From: Planctomycetaceae bacterium
GTDB lineage: Bacteria > Planctomycetota > Planctomycetia > Pirellulales > Pirellulaceae
Direction: 5' to 3'
Length of the DNA stretch: 37,655 nucleotides
NCBI GenBank assembly: GCA_002862205.1
Contig: PKCN01000059.1
Location: forward strand, 1-37,655
Each line of letters opens with the position of its first letter. Within the stretch, counting starts at the first letter, position 1. Positions 8,653-18,247 of this stretch are shown here, one piece after another. The position numbers and the translations under genes are program-made. The notes under the pieces are model-generated. The model worked only from the letters and a program-made list of their open reading frames with translations, had not been told where the DNA came from and searched no databases.

Positions 8653-10386
8653 TTGGCTTTATCGGAAATTGAAGAATTCGAGCGGCTGCTTTTTGATTGG
8701 GAAGATGGGACTCTTGATACCACGGGTATCGGAAGGCTCAGGGACCTGCTGCGTCAGAATCCGGAAGTCAGGCAACGCTATGTCGAGCGTCAGGTGTTTG
8801 GTGCGGTTCTTCGTCTGGATGCTGATGCCGGGATATCTGCGGCTACCACTGGCCTGAGTGAAACGGCTGCCGTGTGTTCGCCGGAAAGGCTCCACGAAAC
8901 CCTGACACTGACTGGGACCATCGATGATAAGTCTGATGGAATCACAACTTTGCATGATTCCGGAAATGTTGTGGAAGGGTGGAACCGTCGTCACACAGGT
9001 ATTCTGTTGGGTGCTGCTGCGTCGATACTGCTGTGTGTCGCGCTGGGACGTTGGCTCGTGGTCGAGTCCCGTTTGAAGTCTGCTGTGCAAAATCGAGTTC
9101 TTGCTGGCACCGGACAACTGGAGAAACAGGAAGCAACCTCTGTGGGAATTGCCTTGGTGACTCGCTTGGTTGATGTCACATGGCAGGAATCAGAGAAGCA
9201 GTTCATGGTGGGGGATCCACTTCCTGCTGGAGTGGTTGGGTTGGAGAGCGGTGTTGCTCAAATCGAATTTTTCTGTGGTGCGACGGTTATCCTTGAAGGG
9301 CCTGCAAGGTTGATGTTGGAGTCCTCCACCGTTGCACGATTGCAGTCCGGGCGATTGCGTGCCCAGGTACCACCTGCGGCAAGAGGGTTTCAGGTCCATG
9401 TCGATCAACTGAAAGTCGTCGATCTGGGAACCGAGTTTGGGATTGAGGTCAACGAAGGGCAGGCTGATGTTCACGTGTTTGATGGTGAGGTTGAGTTGCA
9501 CCAGCCCAATGGAGAGCAACGATTGGTAGTTGCCGGGAATGCTGTGACCCATGCAGCCAGCGGTGTTCTGGAGACATCAAAATTGACGCCAGACAAGTTT
9601 TTAGGACTTGAAGGACTTGATGATCGAGTCCGGAATCAGAAGCAGAGTCGCTACGAACGCTGGCTTGAGCATTCCATGGAATTACGGAAAGACCCTCGTG
9701 TGATCACCTATTATTCAATGGAACAGGATCGGTACTGGAAACGAAAACTTGCCAGTTCCGTGATTCCCGGGAATCGTGATCTTGATGGGGCCATTGTTGG
9801 CGCCAAACGCGTGGTCGGTCGCTGGCCACAGAAAAGTGGGATTGAATTCAAGAGGCCTGGTGACCGGGTGCGCGTGAATATTCCGGGGCAGTTTGGATCA
9901 CTCACATTTGCCTGCTGGGTGAAAATTGATAGCCTCGACCGTTGGTATAATTCATTGTTCCTCACTGACAGTTATCAACGTGGTGAGCCACACTGGCAGA
10001 TTTTGGATACAGGGCAGTTGTTCTTTTCTGTCCGATTGGGAGAAGGGCGGGGTAAGGGGCATCACAAAGTACTGTCACCGCCATTCTGGAATGCTTCCAT
10101 GAGTGGACGTTGGTTACATCTCGCCACGACCTATGATGTTGAGACAAAGACGACCACGCATTTTCTGAATGGTGAAAAACTGCATGAAGAACGGATTCCG
10201 GATGAATTGTTTGTGGAACAAACTCGTTTCGGGAAGGCAACCATTGGCAACTGGTCGTCGCCCACCAGACCTGAGGCAGATTTTGCAATACGCAATCTCA
10301 ATGGAAGCATGGATGAGTTTGTGCTGTTCCATGGTGCACTGACGAATCATGAAATCAGAAATCTATTTGTTCAGGGAAGTCCCTGA
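8653..10386 (+). CDS. FecR-domain membrane protein with C-terminal LamG/ConA-like domain
   Basis: 577 residues if translation starts at the TTG at 8653, chosen because GGAGG lies exactly 7 nt upstream; an ATG at 8620 inside the sigma gene is the alternative. The N-terminal about 110 residues are a cytoplasmic helical part (FERLLFDWEDGTLDTTG, typical of anti-sigma-like FecR proteins). One transmembrane helix follows at about 116-136 (GILLGAAASILLCVALG). A FecR domain occupies about 190-310 (VVDLGTEFGIEVNEGQADVHVFDGEVEL). A LamG/ConA-like sandwich follows at about 380-575 (FACWVKIDSLDRWYNSLFL, WLHLATTYDVETKTTTHFLNG, MDEFVLFHGALT). The layout suggests a receptor that senses a ligand outside the membrane and controls the upstream sigma factor. 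Confidence 0.85.
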   Translation: MALSEIEEFERLLFDWEDGTLDTTGIGRLRDLLRQNPEVRQRYVERQVFGAVLRLDADAGISAATTGLSETAAVCSPERLHETLTLTGTIDDKSDGITTLHDSGNVVEGWNRRHTGILLGAAASILLCVALGRWLVVESRLKSAVQNRVLAGTGQLEKQEATSVGIALVTRLVDVTWQESEKQFMVGDPLPAGVVGLESGVAQIEFFCGATVILEGPARLMLESSTVARLQSGRLRAQVPPAARGFQVHVDQLKVVDLGTEFGIEVNEGQADVHVFDGEVELHQPNGEQRLVVAGNAVTHAASGVLETSKLTPDKFLGLEGLDDRVRNQKQSRYERWLEHSMELRKDPRVITYYSMEQDRYWKRKLASSVIPGNRDLDGAIVGAKRVVGRWPQKSGIEFKRPGDRVRVNIPGQFGSLTFACWVKIDSLDRWYNSLFLTDSYQRGEPHWQILDTGQLFFSVRLGEGRGKGHHKVLSPPFWNASMSGRWLHLATTYDVETKTTTHFLNGEKLHEERIPDELFVEQTRFGKATIGNWSSPTRPEADFAIRNLNGSMDEFVLFHGALTNHEIRNLFVQGSP

Positions 10387-10457
10387 GTTGGTGACGGACT
10401 TCAGCCTCTCGTAAGTATTCAAACCATCCTTCGTTTCTCTCCAATGCACTGTTCGGC

Positions 10458-13250
10458 ATGATCTTGAATCGCCCATCCAAAATGCTCGTTGCGTGGACCT
10501 TGTGTTCGCTTGCCTGTTGCTCCAGCCAATTGCGGGCACAGCAGCAGAAACAGGTTGCTGAGCCCACTGCGGTTGCTGAAAAACATTTCACGCTCAAAGT
10601 GTTGCCGATATTGAAGTCAAAGTGTCTTGGCTGTCATGGTGCAGTAGCGGATGACCTCAAGGGTGAATTTGACGTTCGATCACGTGAGACTTTGTTGGCG
10701 GGAGGCGAGTCGGGTGAACCCGGATTGATTCCGGGTGATCTTGACGGCAGTTCATTGGTTCAGGCTGTCAAATGGAATGGTTTGGAAATGCCGCCGAAAG
10801 AAAACGATCGGCTGACCGCACAGCAGGTCGCTGCGGTGGAGCGTTGGGTGGCAGCAGGAGCAATTTGGGCTGATGCCACGCGGCAGCAGCAGATACTCGC
10901 AGACGAGCGTCTGGTTCCAGAGAACGAAGACGGTGTGCTGGTGAAAACCAGCGGTGGGCTCTCAGACCTGTGGACTTACCGTCGTTATGAAAAACGTGAC
11001 GTGTGGGCGTTTCAGCCACTACGCCAGAATTTCGCTTTCGATTCGATTGACGGTTTCATTGACGCACGTTTGAGTGCTGCCAATCTCCCGGCTGCTTCGC
11101 AGGCGACACCCCGCGAGTTGATTCGCCGTTTGACGCTCGATTTGACAGGATTACCACCAACGCCGGGGCAAATCAGTCGTTTCATGAAAGAATGGAAAAC
11201 AGATCCAGAACCGGCATGGAGTGATTTGGTCGATCGACTTCTGGCAAGTCCCCATTACGGTGAACGTTGGGCACAGCATTGGCTTGATGTGGTGCGGTAC
11301 GCTGACACGTCAGGTTTTTCGAATGATTACGAGCGATCCAATGCGTGGCGGTATCGTGATTATCTGATTCGCGCGTTCAATCAGGATAAACCTTACGAAG
11401 AGTTCATTTTGCAGCAGATTGCAGGGGATGAATTTAGGCCTGAAGATCCGGAGTCAATGATCGCGACAAGCTTTTTGAGGATGGGGCCGTGGGGAACCGC
11501 CATGATTCCGCAGGATGAGGCAAGGCAGCTTTATCGTGACGATCTGGTTCACAGTATAGGGCAGTCGTTTCTGTCCATCCCCATGCGGTGTTGCAAATGT
11601 CATGATCACAAGTTCGATCCGATCCCCACGCGTGATTACTACCGGGTATACGCGGCACTCTCGGCGACTCAGCCAGCTGAAATGCCAGCCGCTTTTTTGC
11701 CGGAAGAGAACAAGGCAGGTTTCCAATCCGGCCAGGAGCTGGTTGATCAACTTTATGAATTTGCCAATGCAAAGCGTCAGGTTTTAGCTGATAAACGTGA
11801 AGCGGCAGCCAAAGCCTGGTATCACGAACACGACTTGCCTTACAAAGGTTTCAACGCCAGACGCAAAGATCCTGAAGACCAGAAACCCCCTCGTCATGTC
11901 GGTTTGAGCGAGATGGAGAAAGGACGCCTCAAGGTGCGGGAGCAGGATGTGTGGATTTGGGAACGTCGCAAAGAACGCTATCAGCCTTTGGTGCAAAGTG
12001 TTTTTAATGGTCCTGATCAAACACAAAACGGAAGGAAACTCCGTAGGCCGCCGAAAATGAATGCTAACTGGGCACCGGTGTCCAATATCTTCACCGGGGG
12101 AGACCATCAAGCGGTGGGAGAATCCGTGGCACCCGGGGTATTGAGCGCTTGTGATGTTAATGCACCCGATGGAAATCAACAGGATCCCTTTGCCATCGGT
12201 AGAGCGACACACGGGCGACGTTTGGCTCTCGCCAAGTGGATTGCTGATCAAAAGAATCCGCTTTCGACAAGGTCGTTTGTGAATCGGATCTGGCAGCATC
12301 ACTTTGGAAGAGGAATTGTCGGCACGGCAAATAACTTTGGCGCAAAGGGGGATCAGCCAACGCATCCCGAATTGCTTGATTGGCTTGCGAGTCAGTTTCT
12401 CGCCAATGGTGGACACTCAAAACCCCTTCATCGCTTGATCGTGATGTCGAAGGTTTACCGCCGCTCGAGCACACATCCCGAGTCACAGGTATTGGGCAAG
12501 GTGGATCCCACCGGCGAGTTGCTGGCGAGTTTTCGGCCTCGACGCCTGACAGCTGAAGAGTTGCGAGATGCAATTCTGCTGGCGACAGGAGAACTGAATC
12601 CAGAGATGGGTGGAGTGCCGATCATGCCTGAGATCAATCTTGAGGTGGCGTTGGAACCCCGCATGATCCAGTTTTCGATCGCACCGGCCTATCAACCTTC
12701 GCGGACACCAAAGGAACGCAATCGACGCTCGATCTACGCTTATCGAGTTCGAGGTCAGGCAGACCCTTTCATGGAGGTCATGAATTTGCCCAATCCGAAT
12801 GAGTCGTGTGAAGTGCGGGATGTTGCCGCTGTTTCACCTCAGGCATTCACGTTGATGAATAGTGATGTCATGACGGATCGGTCGATCGCGTTTGCACAGC
12901 GGTTGCTGGTCCAGCACAAAGATACGCAACAACAGGTCAAGAAGGCGTTTCAGCTTGCCTATGGGCGGGAACCTCGCGTGCAGGAAATGCAGTCTCTGGT
13001 CGCTTATGTGCAGGAGATGGTGCTTTACCACACAAAGCATAAGCCAGAAACCGCGGTTTATCCTACCAGCGTCACCCGTTCGCTGGTTGAAGAATTGACT
13101 GGTGAAACATTTGAGTTTGATGAGATTCTGCCAGTGTTTGAAGACTATGTTCCGGACGCCAAGTCAGATGGTGTCTCAGCAGAGACGAGGGCTCTAGCAG
13201 ACCTTGGCATGTTGTTGTTCAACTCGAATGAGTTTGTTTACGTTTACTGA
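10458..13250 (+). CDS. DUF1549/DUF1553 (PSCyt1-PSCyt2-PSD1) exported heme-binding protein
   Basis: 930 residues. It has an N-terminal signal peptide (LVAWTLCSLACCSSQLRAQ), then a planctomycete cytochrome-type domain with heme motif CLGCH at 56-60. The DUF1549 domain covers about 190-400 (RRLTLDLTGLPPTP, SPHYGERWAQHWLDVVRYADTSG) and carries a second CxxCH at about 378 (CCKCHDHKFDPIPTRDYYR). The DUF1553 domain lies about 585-880 (RRLALAKWIADQKNPLSTRSFVNRIWQHHFGRGIV, DWLASQF). The family is multicopy in planctomycetes and is normally paired with a DUF1501 gene, as here (43 bp downstream). The c-type heme motifs imply function outside the cytoplasmic membrane; the reaction is unknown. Confidence 0.92.
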   Translation: MILNRPSKMLVAWTLCSLACCSSQLRAQQQKQVAEPTAVAEKHFTLKVLPILKSKCLGCHGAVADDLKGEFDVRSRETLLAGGESGEPGLIPGDLDGSSLVQAVKWNGLEMPPKENDRLTAQQVAAVERWVAAGAIWADATRQQQILADERLVPENEDGVLVKTSGGLSDLWTYRRYEKRDVWAFQPLRQNFAFDSIDGFIDARLSAANLPAASQATPRELIRRLTLDLTGLPPTPGQISRFMKEWKTDPEPAWSDLVDRLLASPHYGERWAQHWLDVVRYADTSGFSNDYERSNAWRYRDYLIRAFNQDKPYEEFILQQIAGDEFRPEDPESMIATSFLRMGPWGTAMIPQDEARQLYRDDLVHSIGQSFLSIPMRCCKCHDHKFDPIPTRDYYRVYAALSATQPAEMPAAFLPEENKAGFQSGQELVDQLYEFANAKRQVLADKREAAAKAWYHEHDLPYKGFNARRKDPEDQKPPRHVGLSEMEKGRLKVREQDVWIWERRKERYQPLVQSVFNGPDQTQNGRKLRRPPKMNANWAPVSNIFTGGDHQAVGESVAPGVLSACDVNAPDGNQQDPFAIGRATHGRRLALAKWIADQKNPLSTRSFVNRIWQHHFGRGIVGTANNFGAKGDQPTHPELLDWLASQFLANGGHSKPLHRLIVMSKVYRRSSTHPESQVLGKVDPTGELLASFRPRRLTAEELRDAILLATGELNPEMGGVPIMPEINLEVALEPRMIQFSIAPAYQPSRTPKERNRRSIYAYRVRGQADPFMEVMNLPNPNESCEVRDVAAVSPQAFTLMNSDVMTDRSIAFAQRLLVQHKDTQQQVKKAFQLAYGREPRVQEMQSLVAYVQEMVLYHTKHKPETAVYPTSVTRSLVEELTGETFEFDEILPVFEDYVPDAKSDGVSAETRALADLGMLLFNSNEFVYVY

Positions 13251-13293
13251 AATTGTGTCAAATATTCCTTGCGAGATTACACGCGTGTGCTCA

Positions 13294-14691
13294 ATGGATA
13301 ATTCCAACCGCCGAGATTTTCTGTATGGCTTAGGGGCCTCGCTGGGTGCTGTAGCCCTGACGGACCTGCTGGCTCAAGATGGATGTGCTGAGGCGTCTGA
13401 AGGGCCGCTTGCTCCCAAACGGACTATGCATCCTGCCCGTGCCAAGGCAGTCATCATGCTTTTCATGGAAGGTGGTCCCAGTCATATCGATACATTTGAT
13501 CCCAAGCCAGAGTTGAGCAGACTCAATGTGACCGAATCCAAGCGAACAACGGGACTCGCAACAGGTAAGAGGTTCTATGTCGGTAGTCCCTTTGAGAGTC
13601 GTAAGGTGGGTGACTCGGGAATCGATATGTGCGACCAATTCATTCATCTGGCAAACAGGGAGGTCGCTGATGAGTTGTGCATTTATCGCGGTTGCCAGGC
13701 AGAGTCATTGAACCATCCGGAAGCTCTGTTGCATATGAATACGGGGAGTCGTTTGGGACAGGATCCGTCGGTGGGCTCGTGGATGGGCTATGGCTTGGGA
13801 AGCGAAAATCAGAACCTGCCCGGTTTTGTGGTGATGACTGAATTAGCTCTCCCTCAAGCTGGTTCCACGAACTGGTCCAACGGATTTTTGCCAGCGTATT
13901 ATCAAGGCACAAGGCTGAGAAGCAAAGGTGCTCCCATCCTCGATCTCCAGCCGCCCACGTTTCGAACGCGCGAACATCAACGAAGAGCCTTGGATGAATT
14001 GGCGAAACTCAATGGCGCTCATCTTGAGCGTCACAAACAGCACGATGTACTCGCTGCCCGAATGGAAAGCTACGAACTCGCCTATCGAATGCAGACCGCC
14101 GTCCCTGATATCGTGAACCTCAACACTGAGACTGAGCAGACGAAACAAATGTATGGATTGGATAATCCAGTGACCGAACCGTTTGGGCGACAGTGTTTGA
14201 TGGCTCGCAAGCTAGTTGAAAAGGGCGTAAGATTCGTGCAGATATTTTCAGGTGGTTGGGACAGTCATGATTATTTGCAACGTGGGCACTCGTCCCGTAT
14301 CGCAAGTGTTGACAGGCCCATCGCAGCCTTGATCAGGGATCTCAAGCGGTGCGGGCTACTGGAAGATACGCTTGTCGTTTGGACAGGCGAATTCGGACGC
14401 ACTCCCGATAACAATTATCGCGGTGGTGTCACTTCGCTTGGGCGAGGTCACAATGCAGATGCCATGAATATGTGGATGGCCGGCGGTGGAACCAGAAAAG
14501 GGACGATCGTGGGGGGCACCGACGAAATAGGTGCAGAGGCTGTGGAGTGTGTGCATCCCATTCGCGATCTGCATGTCACCTTGCTGCATTTGATGGGCCT
14601 CAACGACAGCAAACTCACCTACTTTCATGGTGGCCGCTACAAGCAACTGTCGCAGTTCGGTGGTGAGGTGATTCAGGAATTGATTGCCTGA
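13294..14691 (+). CDS. DUF1501 family exported protein (Tat signal)
   Basis: 465 residues from the ATG at 13294, chosen because MDNSNRRDFLYGLGASLGAV is a typical twin-arginine leader; the frame is open back to 13204 inside the previous gene. DUF1501 proteins have an alkaline-phosphatase/sulfatase-like fold. Visible landmarks are VIMLFMEGGPSHIDTFDPKPE, VRFVQIFSGGWDSHD, LVVWTGEFGRTPDNN, GRGHNADAMNMWMAGGG and a final DLHVTLLHLMGL, which place Asp/His residues as expected for a metal site. It forms a pair with the DUF1549/DUF1553 protein and is probably the last gene of the 8132-14691 unit, since the next gene is convergent. Its substrate is unknown. Confidence 0.92.
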   Translation: MDNSNRRDFLYGLGASLGAVALTDLLAQDGCAEASEGPLAPKRTMHPARAKAVIMLFMEGGPSHIDTFDPKPELSRLNVTESKRTTGLATGKRFYVGSPFESRKVGDSGIDMCDQFIHLANREVADELCIYRGCQAESLNHPEALLHMNTGSRLGQDPSVGSWMGYGLGSENQNLPGFVVMTELALPQAGSTNWSNGFLPAYYQGTRLRSKGAPILDLQPPTFRTREHQRRALDELAKLNGAHLERHKQHDVLAARMESYELAYRMQTAVPDIVNLNTETEQTKQMYGLDNPVTEPFGRQCLMARKLVEKGVRFVQIFSGGWDSHDYLQRGHSSRIASVDRPIAALIRDLKRCGLLEDTLVVWTGEFGRTPDNNYRGGVTSLGRGHNADAMNMWMAGGGTRKGTIVGGTDEIGAEAVECVHPIRDLHVTLLHLMGLNDSKLTYFHGGRYKQLSQFGGEVIQELIA

Positions 14692-14754
14692 CGGATTTCT
14701 TGTGCACTACTCCTCAATCGTGACCGCTTTTATCCTCGGCCCAATGAATGTGGT

Positions 14755-15807
14755 TCAGCTTTCATACCCTTCGTTTCCCGGGGATGCTGCTACCTGTGAG
14801 GCCTGGTTTTCCTGAGTGAATGTGAGAACAATCTTCCCGGCCAAACTGCCCTCGCTGCGAAGGGTAGCAGCCTCTTGTTGACGATGCGCCGCGGCGACAT
14901 CACTAATGGGTAATTCGAGTGAGATGTTGGGTTGGAGTTTTCCGGATGCCATCCAGCGGTTGATTTCTTCTGCGGCAGTTTTCATTTCAAGGGCGGTTGC
15001 TTTAAACATCACAAAACCGTGTAACGAACATTCTTTGACGTAAAACGGTCCTACAGGAAATATGGGTCTGGCATCCCGCCCTGCCATCAGAACCATGCGT
15101 CCACGCGGTTTGAGCAACTCCACCGCCTGATCGAAGTTGGGCTCGCGGCGGGTTTCCCAAAATACATTCACTCCCTTGGGAGCCGATTCCAACACGGAGT
15201 TTTCGATCGAACTTTGCTTGTAATTGATCGCCACATCCGCTCCAAGTTCCAGCAAACGACGGTGTTTTTCTTCGCTGCCCGCTGTTGCCAGAACTCTGGC
15301 ACCCGATGCTTTCGCCATTTGCACGACCATGGACCCAACACCTCCTGTGCCTCCAATGCAGAGTATCGTTTCGCCAGCTTGTAAACGTGCTTCCCGGAAT
15401 AGCCCAAGATGAGCAGTCATGCCCACCAGAGCACAAGCTGCAGCAGCTTGGAAAGTGACTTGGTCCGGAAGTGGGTAGCACCAGGCCTCGTCGATGCAGA
15501 TGAGTTCAGCAAAGGTTCCCTGGCGACCTTGCAAACCCTGATTTGTGCACCAGACCCGATCCCCAACCTTGTAGTCTTGCACACCGTCTCCGACCGACTC
15601 GATGATGCCTGACGCATCGCAACCAAGGATGTAGCGGCCCTGAATGCCGGATTCAATGGCTCCGCTGCGGATGTAAGTGTCAATTGGGTTGACCGATACT
15701 GCATGCACCCGAATCCGCACTTCTCCTTGACCCGGTGCTGCTTCCCTGATGTTGTCGACTTTGATGACCTCAGGGCCACCTGTTTTCTCAATGTAGGCTG
15801 CTTTCAT
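14755..15807 (-). CDS. Zinc-independent MDR oxidoreductase, NADPH:quinone reductase-like
   Basis: 350 residues from the ATG at 15807 (MKAAYIEKTGGPEVIKV, the usual family start); the frame is open to 15843. The N-terminal GroES-like domain has EVRIRVHAVSVNPIDTYIRSG and a GRYILGCDASGIIESVGDGV stretch without zinc-ligand cysteines. The Rossmann domain has the nucleotide motif CIGGTGGVGSMVVQMAK followed by GARVLATAGSEEKHRRLLELGAD. This fits quinone oxidoreductases of the QorA/zeta-crystallin group, which reduce quinones or activated enones with NADPH. It lies convergent to the DUF1501 gene. The upstream region contains degenerate 14-bp repeats. Confidence 0.88.
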   Translation of the reverse strand: MKAAYIEKTGGPEVIKVDNIREAAPGQGEVRIRVHAVSVNPIDTYIRSGAIESGIQGRYILGCDASGIIESVGDGVQDYKVGDRVWCTNQGLQGRQGTFAELICIDEAWCYPLPDQVTFQAAAACALVGMTAHLGLFREARLQAGETILCIGGTGGVGSMVVQMAKASGARVLATAGSEEKHRRLLELGADVAINYKQSSIENSVLESAPKGVNVFWETRREPNFDQAVELLKPRGRMVLMAGRDARPIFPVGPFYVKECSLHGFVMFKATALEMKTAAEEINRWMASGKLQPNISLELPISDVAAAHRQQEAATLRSEGSLAGKIVLTFTQENQASQVAASPGNEGYES

Positions 15808-15876
15808 GGTGATCGCGACTCTCTGGCCTTTTGGGCGAATCAATGGCTGAGTTGGATGGGCGTGCCATCTGGCAAG

Positions 15877-15932
15877 GCAACACTGTTAGTGCAACACTGT
15901 CGATGCAAAACTGCTGATGCAAAAATATCGCA
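15877..15932. repeat. Degenerate 14-bp tandem repeat upstream of the quinone-reductase-like gene
   Basis: Four consecutive 14-bp units can be aligned: GCAACACTGTTAGT (15877-15890), GCAACACTGTCGAT (15891-15904), GCAAAACTGCTGAT (15905-15918) and a more diverged GCAAAAATATCGCA (15919-15932). They lie 70-125 bp upstream of the start at 15807 and just past the end of the anti-sigma-like gene. They may be old slippage copies or binding sites. Confidence 0.6.
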
Positions 15933-15982
15933 GTACGTCATTTCGGCGGATGACAAGACAAGTAACACGACCCCATTTTGTT

Positions 15983-17440
15983 TTACCGAGGTGAGCGACT
16001 TGGCTTGGACATTTCACGCAAGAAATCCTCGGGTGGCAAGAGGTCAATTCGATCCCTGCGTTCCGAAGGCAATTCGTTATAGCGTTCCTCCAGACTCAGG
16101 TTGTCTTCGAAACGTTGCATGAATTTTCGTTTGAGTGATTCTTCGCACCATACACGCAGCGTCACGAGTTCCGTGAGCGGGTTGCCCATGGAAACGACGT
16201 CCAGTAATTCCAGGGCATTGTCTGGTAACGGCAGTTTGATCGTCTCCAGTTCTTCTCGGCTAAGGGGAGCAGGTCGTTCCAGACGTGAGAAGAATCGCGA
16301 AGTGGGAAAGCGGCGTTTCGTGTCATCGGCTTTGGGGGCATTTCCTGATTCGCTCTGGTCCGTGATGGTAGGACTTTTCGAACGCGACCCGCCAATCACC
16401 ATGGTCGCAAGGGTAGCCTGTTTTGCCTCTTCGGCGGTGCGGAAAACATTGGTCAGTGAACGCAGGTCTTCATAAAACGCCTTTGTGACCGCATCGCCTT
16501 TGTCCAGTCTTTCCTGCAAAATGACACCTAGTGAAAAATTGATCCAGTCGGTGGTTTCTTCATCCAACCGCATGCTTGATCGCCTCGAGATGGAGAAATA
16601 CGTGCGGTCGATGGCCTGCTTGATCGCGGTTCGGCGTTCTGCGGGTTCGCTTGATTCAATCTGGTCGCGTAGTTCTGTGGGTAGCGTCTGCCGCCAGATC
16701 GCATACAACTGCATGGTTTCCAGTAACAATTGCGAATCGGGCTGTGCGGCAACGCTTTCAGCAGTCTCGCGGATGCGGCTTTGGTCGGCGTTGTTGAGAC
16801 GATTGAACTGCTCCCAACGGGAATTTAGCTGATCGATCTGCTCCAGCGTCATGGCTTCTAGTGCGATTTCACGCTGAGCTTTTGGGGCTTGGGTCAGTTG
16901 ATCCGCAGCGTTGTCCACACTGATGTCACCTATTTCCCTTGAGGAAGCAATCATCTGTGCCCAGTTCTTGTTGGCTGAAAGTTCACGCATCAACCTGAGA
17001 TCCCCACCGTAGTTCAGGGCATTCAGGTTTCCCGCGATGACAAGGTTTTCCAGTTCTTGTTGGTAGGCGTTGGATCTTAGTGTGTTCTCGACGACATAAG
17101 CGGCTGTTCCAACAATGAGGCAAAGTAGCAACAGTCCAAGCGGCAATTGCCATCGCCTGCTCTTTGTCTCTTTCGCCGGCTGATCTTTGAGGATATCAGC
17201 AACGACCAGTTCAAGAGTTGACTCAACAAGTTTCATGCTGGGGGATGATCCGGGAAGATCTTCAAGCAGGTCCCAGCCGGTTTGCAACTGCTGCAGTCGG
17301 GATCTCAGCCTTTCATTGGTTAGCAGTCTGCCTTCAAGGTCGGACTGTTCCTGTCGCTGCAGCTCACCATCAAGATAGGCGACCAGCAGTTCATCATCAG
17401 GATCCAGTGGAGCATTGTCAGAGATGGTTGATGCGCTCAT
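15983..17440 (-). CDS. Anti-sigma-factor-like single-pass membrane protein
   Basis: 485 residues from the ATG at 17440, with AAGGAG 8 nt upstream; a GTG at 17443 is also possible. The start overlaps the sigma-factor stop by one base (TGATG), which indicates translational coupling. The N-terminus (DDELLVAYLDGELQRQEQSDLEGRL) has the shape of an anti-sigma domain but lacks the HxxxCxxC zinc motif. One transmembrane helix lies at about 98-116 (QLPLGLLLLCLIVGTAAYVV). The large C-terminal part is helical and charged, with no recognised family. By position it should restrain the sigma factor encoded immediately upstream. Confidence 0.75.
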   Translation of the reverse strand: MSASTISDNAPLDPDDELLVAYLDGELQRQEQSDLEGRLLTNERLRSRLQQLQTGWDLLEDLPGSSPSMKLVESTLELVVADILKDQPAKETKSRRWQLPLGLLLLCLIVGTAAYVVENTLRSNAYQQELENLVIAGNLNALNYGGDLRLMRELSANKNWAQMIASSREIGDISVDNAADQLTQAPKAQREIALEAMTLEQIDQLNSRWEQFNRLNNADQSRIRETAESVAAQPDSQLLLETMQLYAIWRQTLPTELRDQIESSEPAERRTAIKQAIDRTYFSISRRSSMRLDEETTDWINFSLGVILQERLDKGDAVTKAFYEDLRSLTNVFRTAEEAKQATLATMVIGGSRSKSPTITDQSESGNAPKADDTKRRFPTSRFFSRLERPAPLSREELETIKLPLPDNALELLDVVSMGNPLTELVTLRVWCEESLKRKFMQRFEDNLSLEERYNELPSERRDRIDLLPPEDFLREMSKPSRSPR

Positions 17441-18126
17441 CACTTCTCTCCTTGTCCGCGTTCAAAGTCTGCTTTTTCTATTTCGCTATTGATCAATCCG
17501 GCATCGATATAGGGTTGCAGGAGTTCTTTTAGATTGACTCTTGCCCGGCTCAACAGTGATTTGACTGCTTTGGTTGTCAGGTTCATCGTTTCAGAGATCT
17601 CCAGATAGCTCATGTTTTCAAAACGGGAAAGCATTAGAGCCATCCTTTGACGTTCACTGAGGGCCGAAACTGCAGCACGAACCACGTTGGCTCGCTCGTC
17701 GCCTTCGACCATTCTGGTCGGCATCATGCCGCTTGATTCCAGAGCAGTGGCTGCCAGCAGTTGTGGGCCGCTTGGAGAATCTTCAGGGCGAGGCGCATCG
17801 ACTTCACTGACCTCTTTTCTGCGACCGAGTGAACGCGCAGCGTTGCGGGCAACATTACCGGCAATGGTGAATAACCAAGTCGAGAATTTGGCACCCGGTT
17901 CATAGGTTTTTCTGGCGCGAAAAACTCTCATGAACGTTTCCTGAGCCAGATCCTCTGCCAAGTCATGGCGTGGACCGATGGTGTGCATCAGCCTTACCAG
18001 CCTGCCCTCGTAACGTTGCATCAATTCCGCAAAAGCACTCGCATCGTCATCGCGCACGCGCAGCATCAAACGAACGTCCGGATCGGACTGTTGGTAACGC
18101 AATGCGGTGGATTCACTGACGGCCAA
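17440..18126 (-). CDS. ECF-type RNA polymerase sigma factor
   Basis: About 228 residues if translation starts at the TTG at 18126 (reading MAVSESTALRYQQSDPDVRL). The frame is open to a TTG at 18189, and no ATG precedes the conserved region, so the start is uncertain. Region 2: SAFAELMQRYEGRLVRLMHTI, DLAEDLAQETFMRVFRARKTY and KFSTWLFTIAGNVARNAARS. Region 4: VSALSERQRMALMLSRFENMSYLEISETMNL with TTKAVKSLLSRARVNLKELL, a complete helix-turn-helix. The gene is coupled to the anti-sigma-like gene. Its targets are unknown; the divergent or nearby exported modules are candidates. Confidence 0.88.
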   Translation of the reverse strand: MAVSESTALRYQQSDPDVRLMLRVRDDDASAFAELMQRYEGRLVRLMHTIGPRHDLAEDLAQETFMRVFRARKTYEPGAKFSTWLFTIAGNVARNAARSLGRRKEVSEVDAPRPEDSPSGPQLLAATALESSGMMPTRMVEGDERANVVRAAVSALSERQRMALMLSRFENMSYLEISETMNLTTKAVKSLLSRARVNLKELLQPYIDAGLINSEIEKADFERGQGEK

Positions 18127-18247
18127 GTGAACTTTTTTCTGGTGAAAGAGTAGGTTCTTAACTAATACGTTTAGTCTACTCGTTACCAACCATTTGCGTG
18201 ACCATAGGTTCCGTTTAGAATCGCACGACGTGATAAATGCCGAAAAA

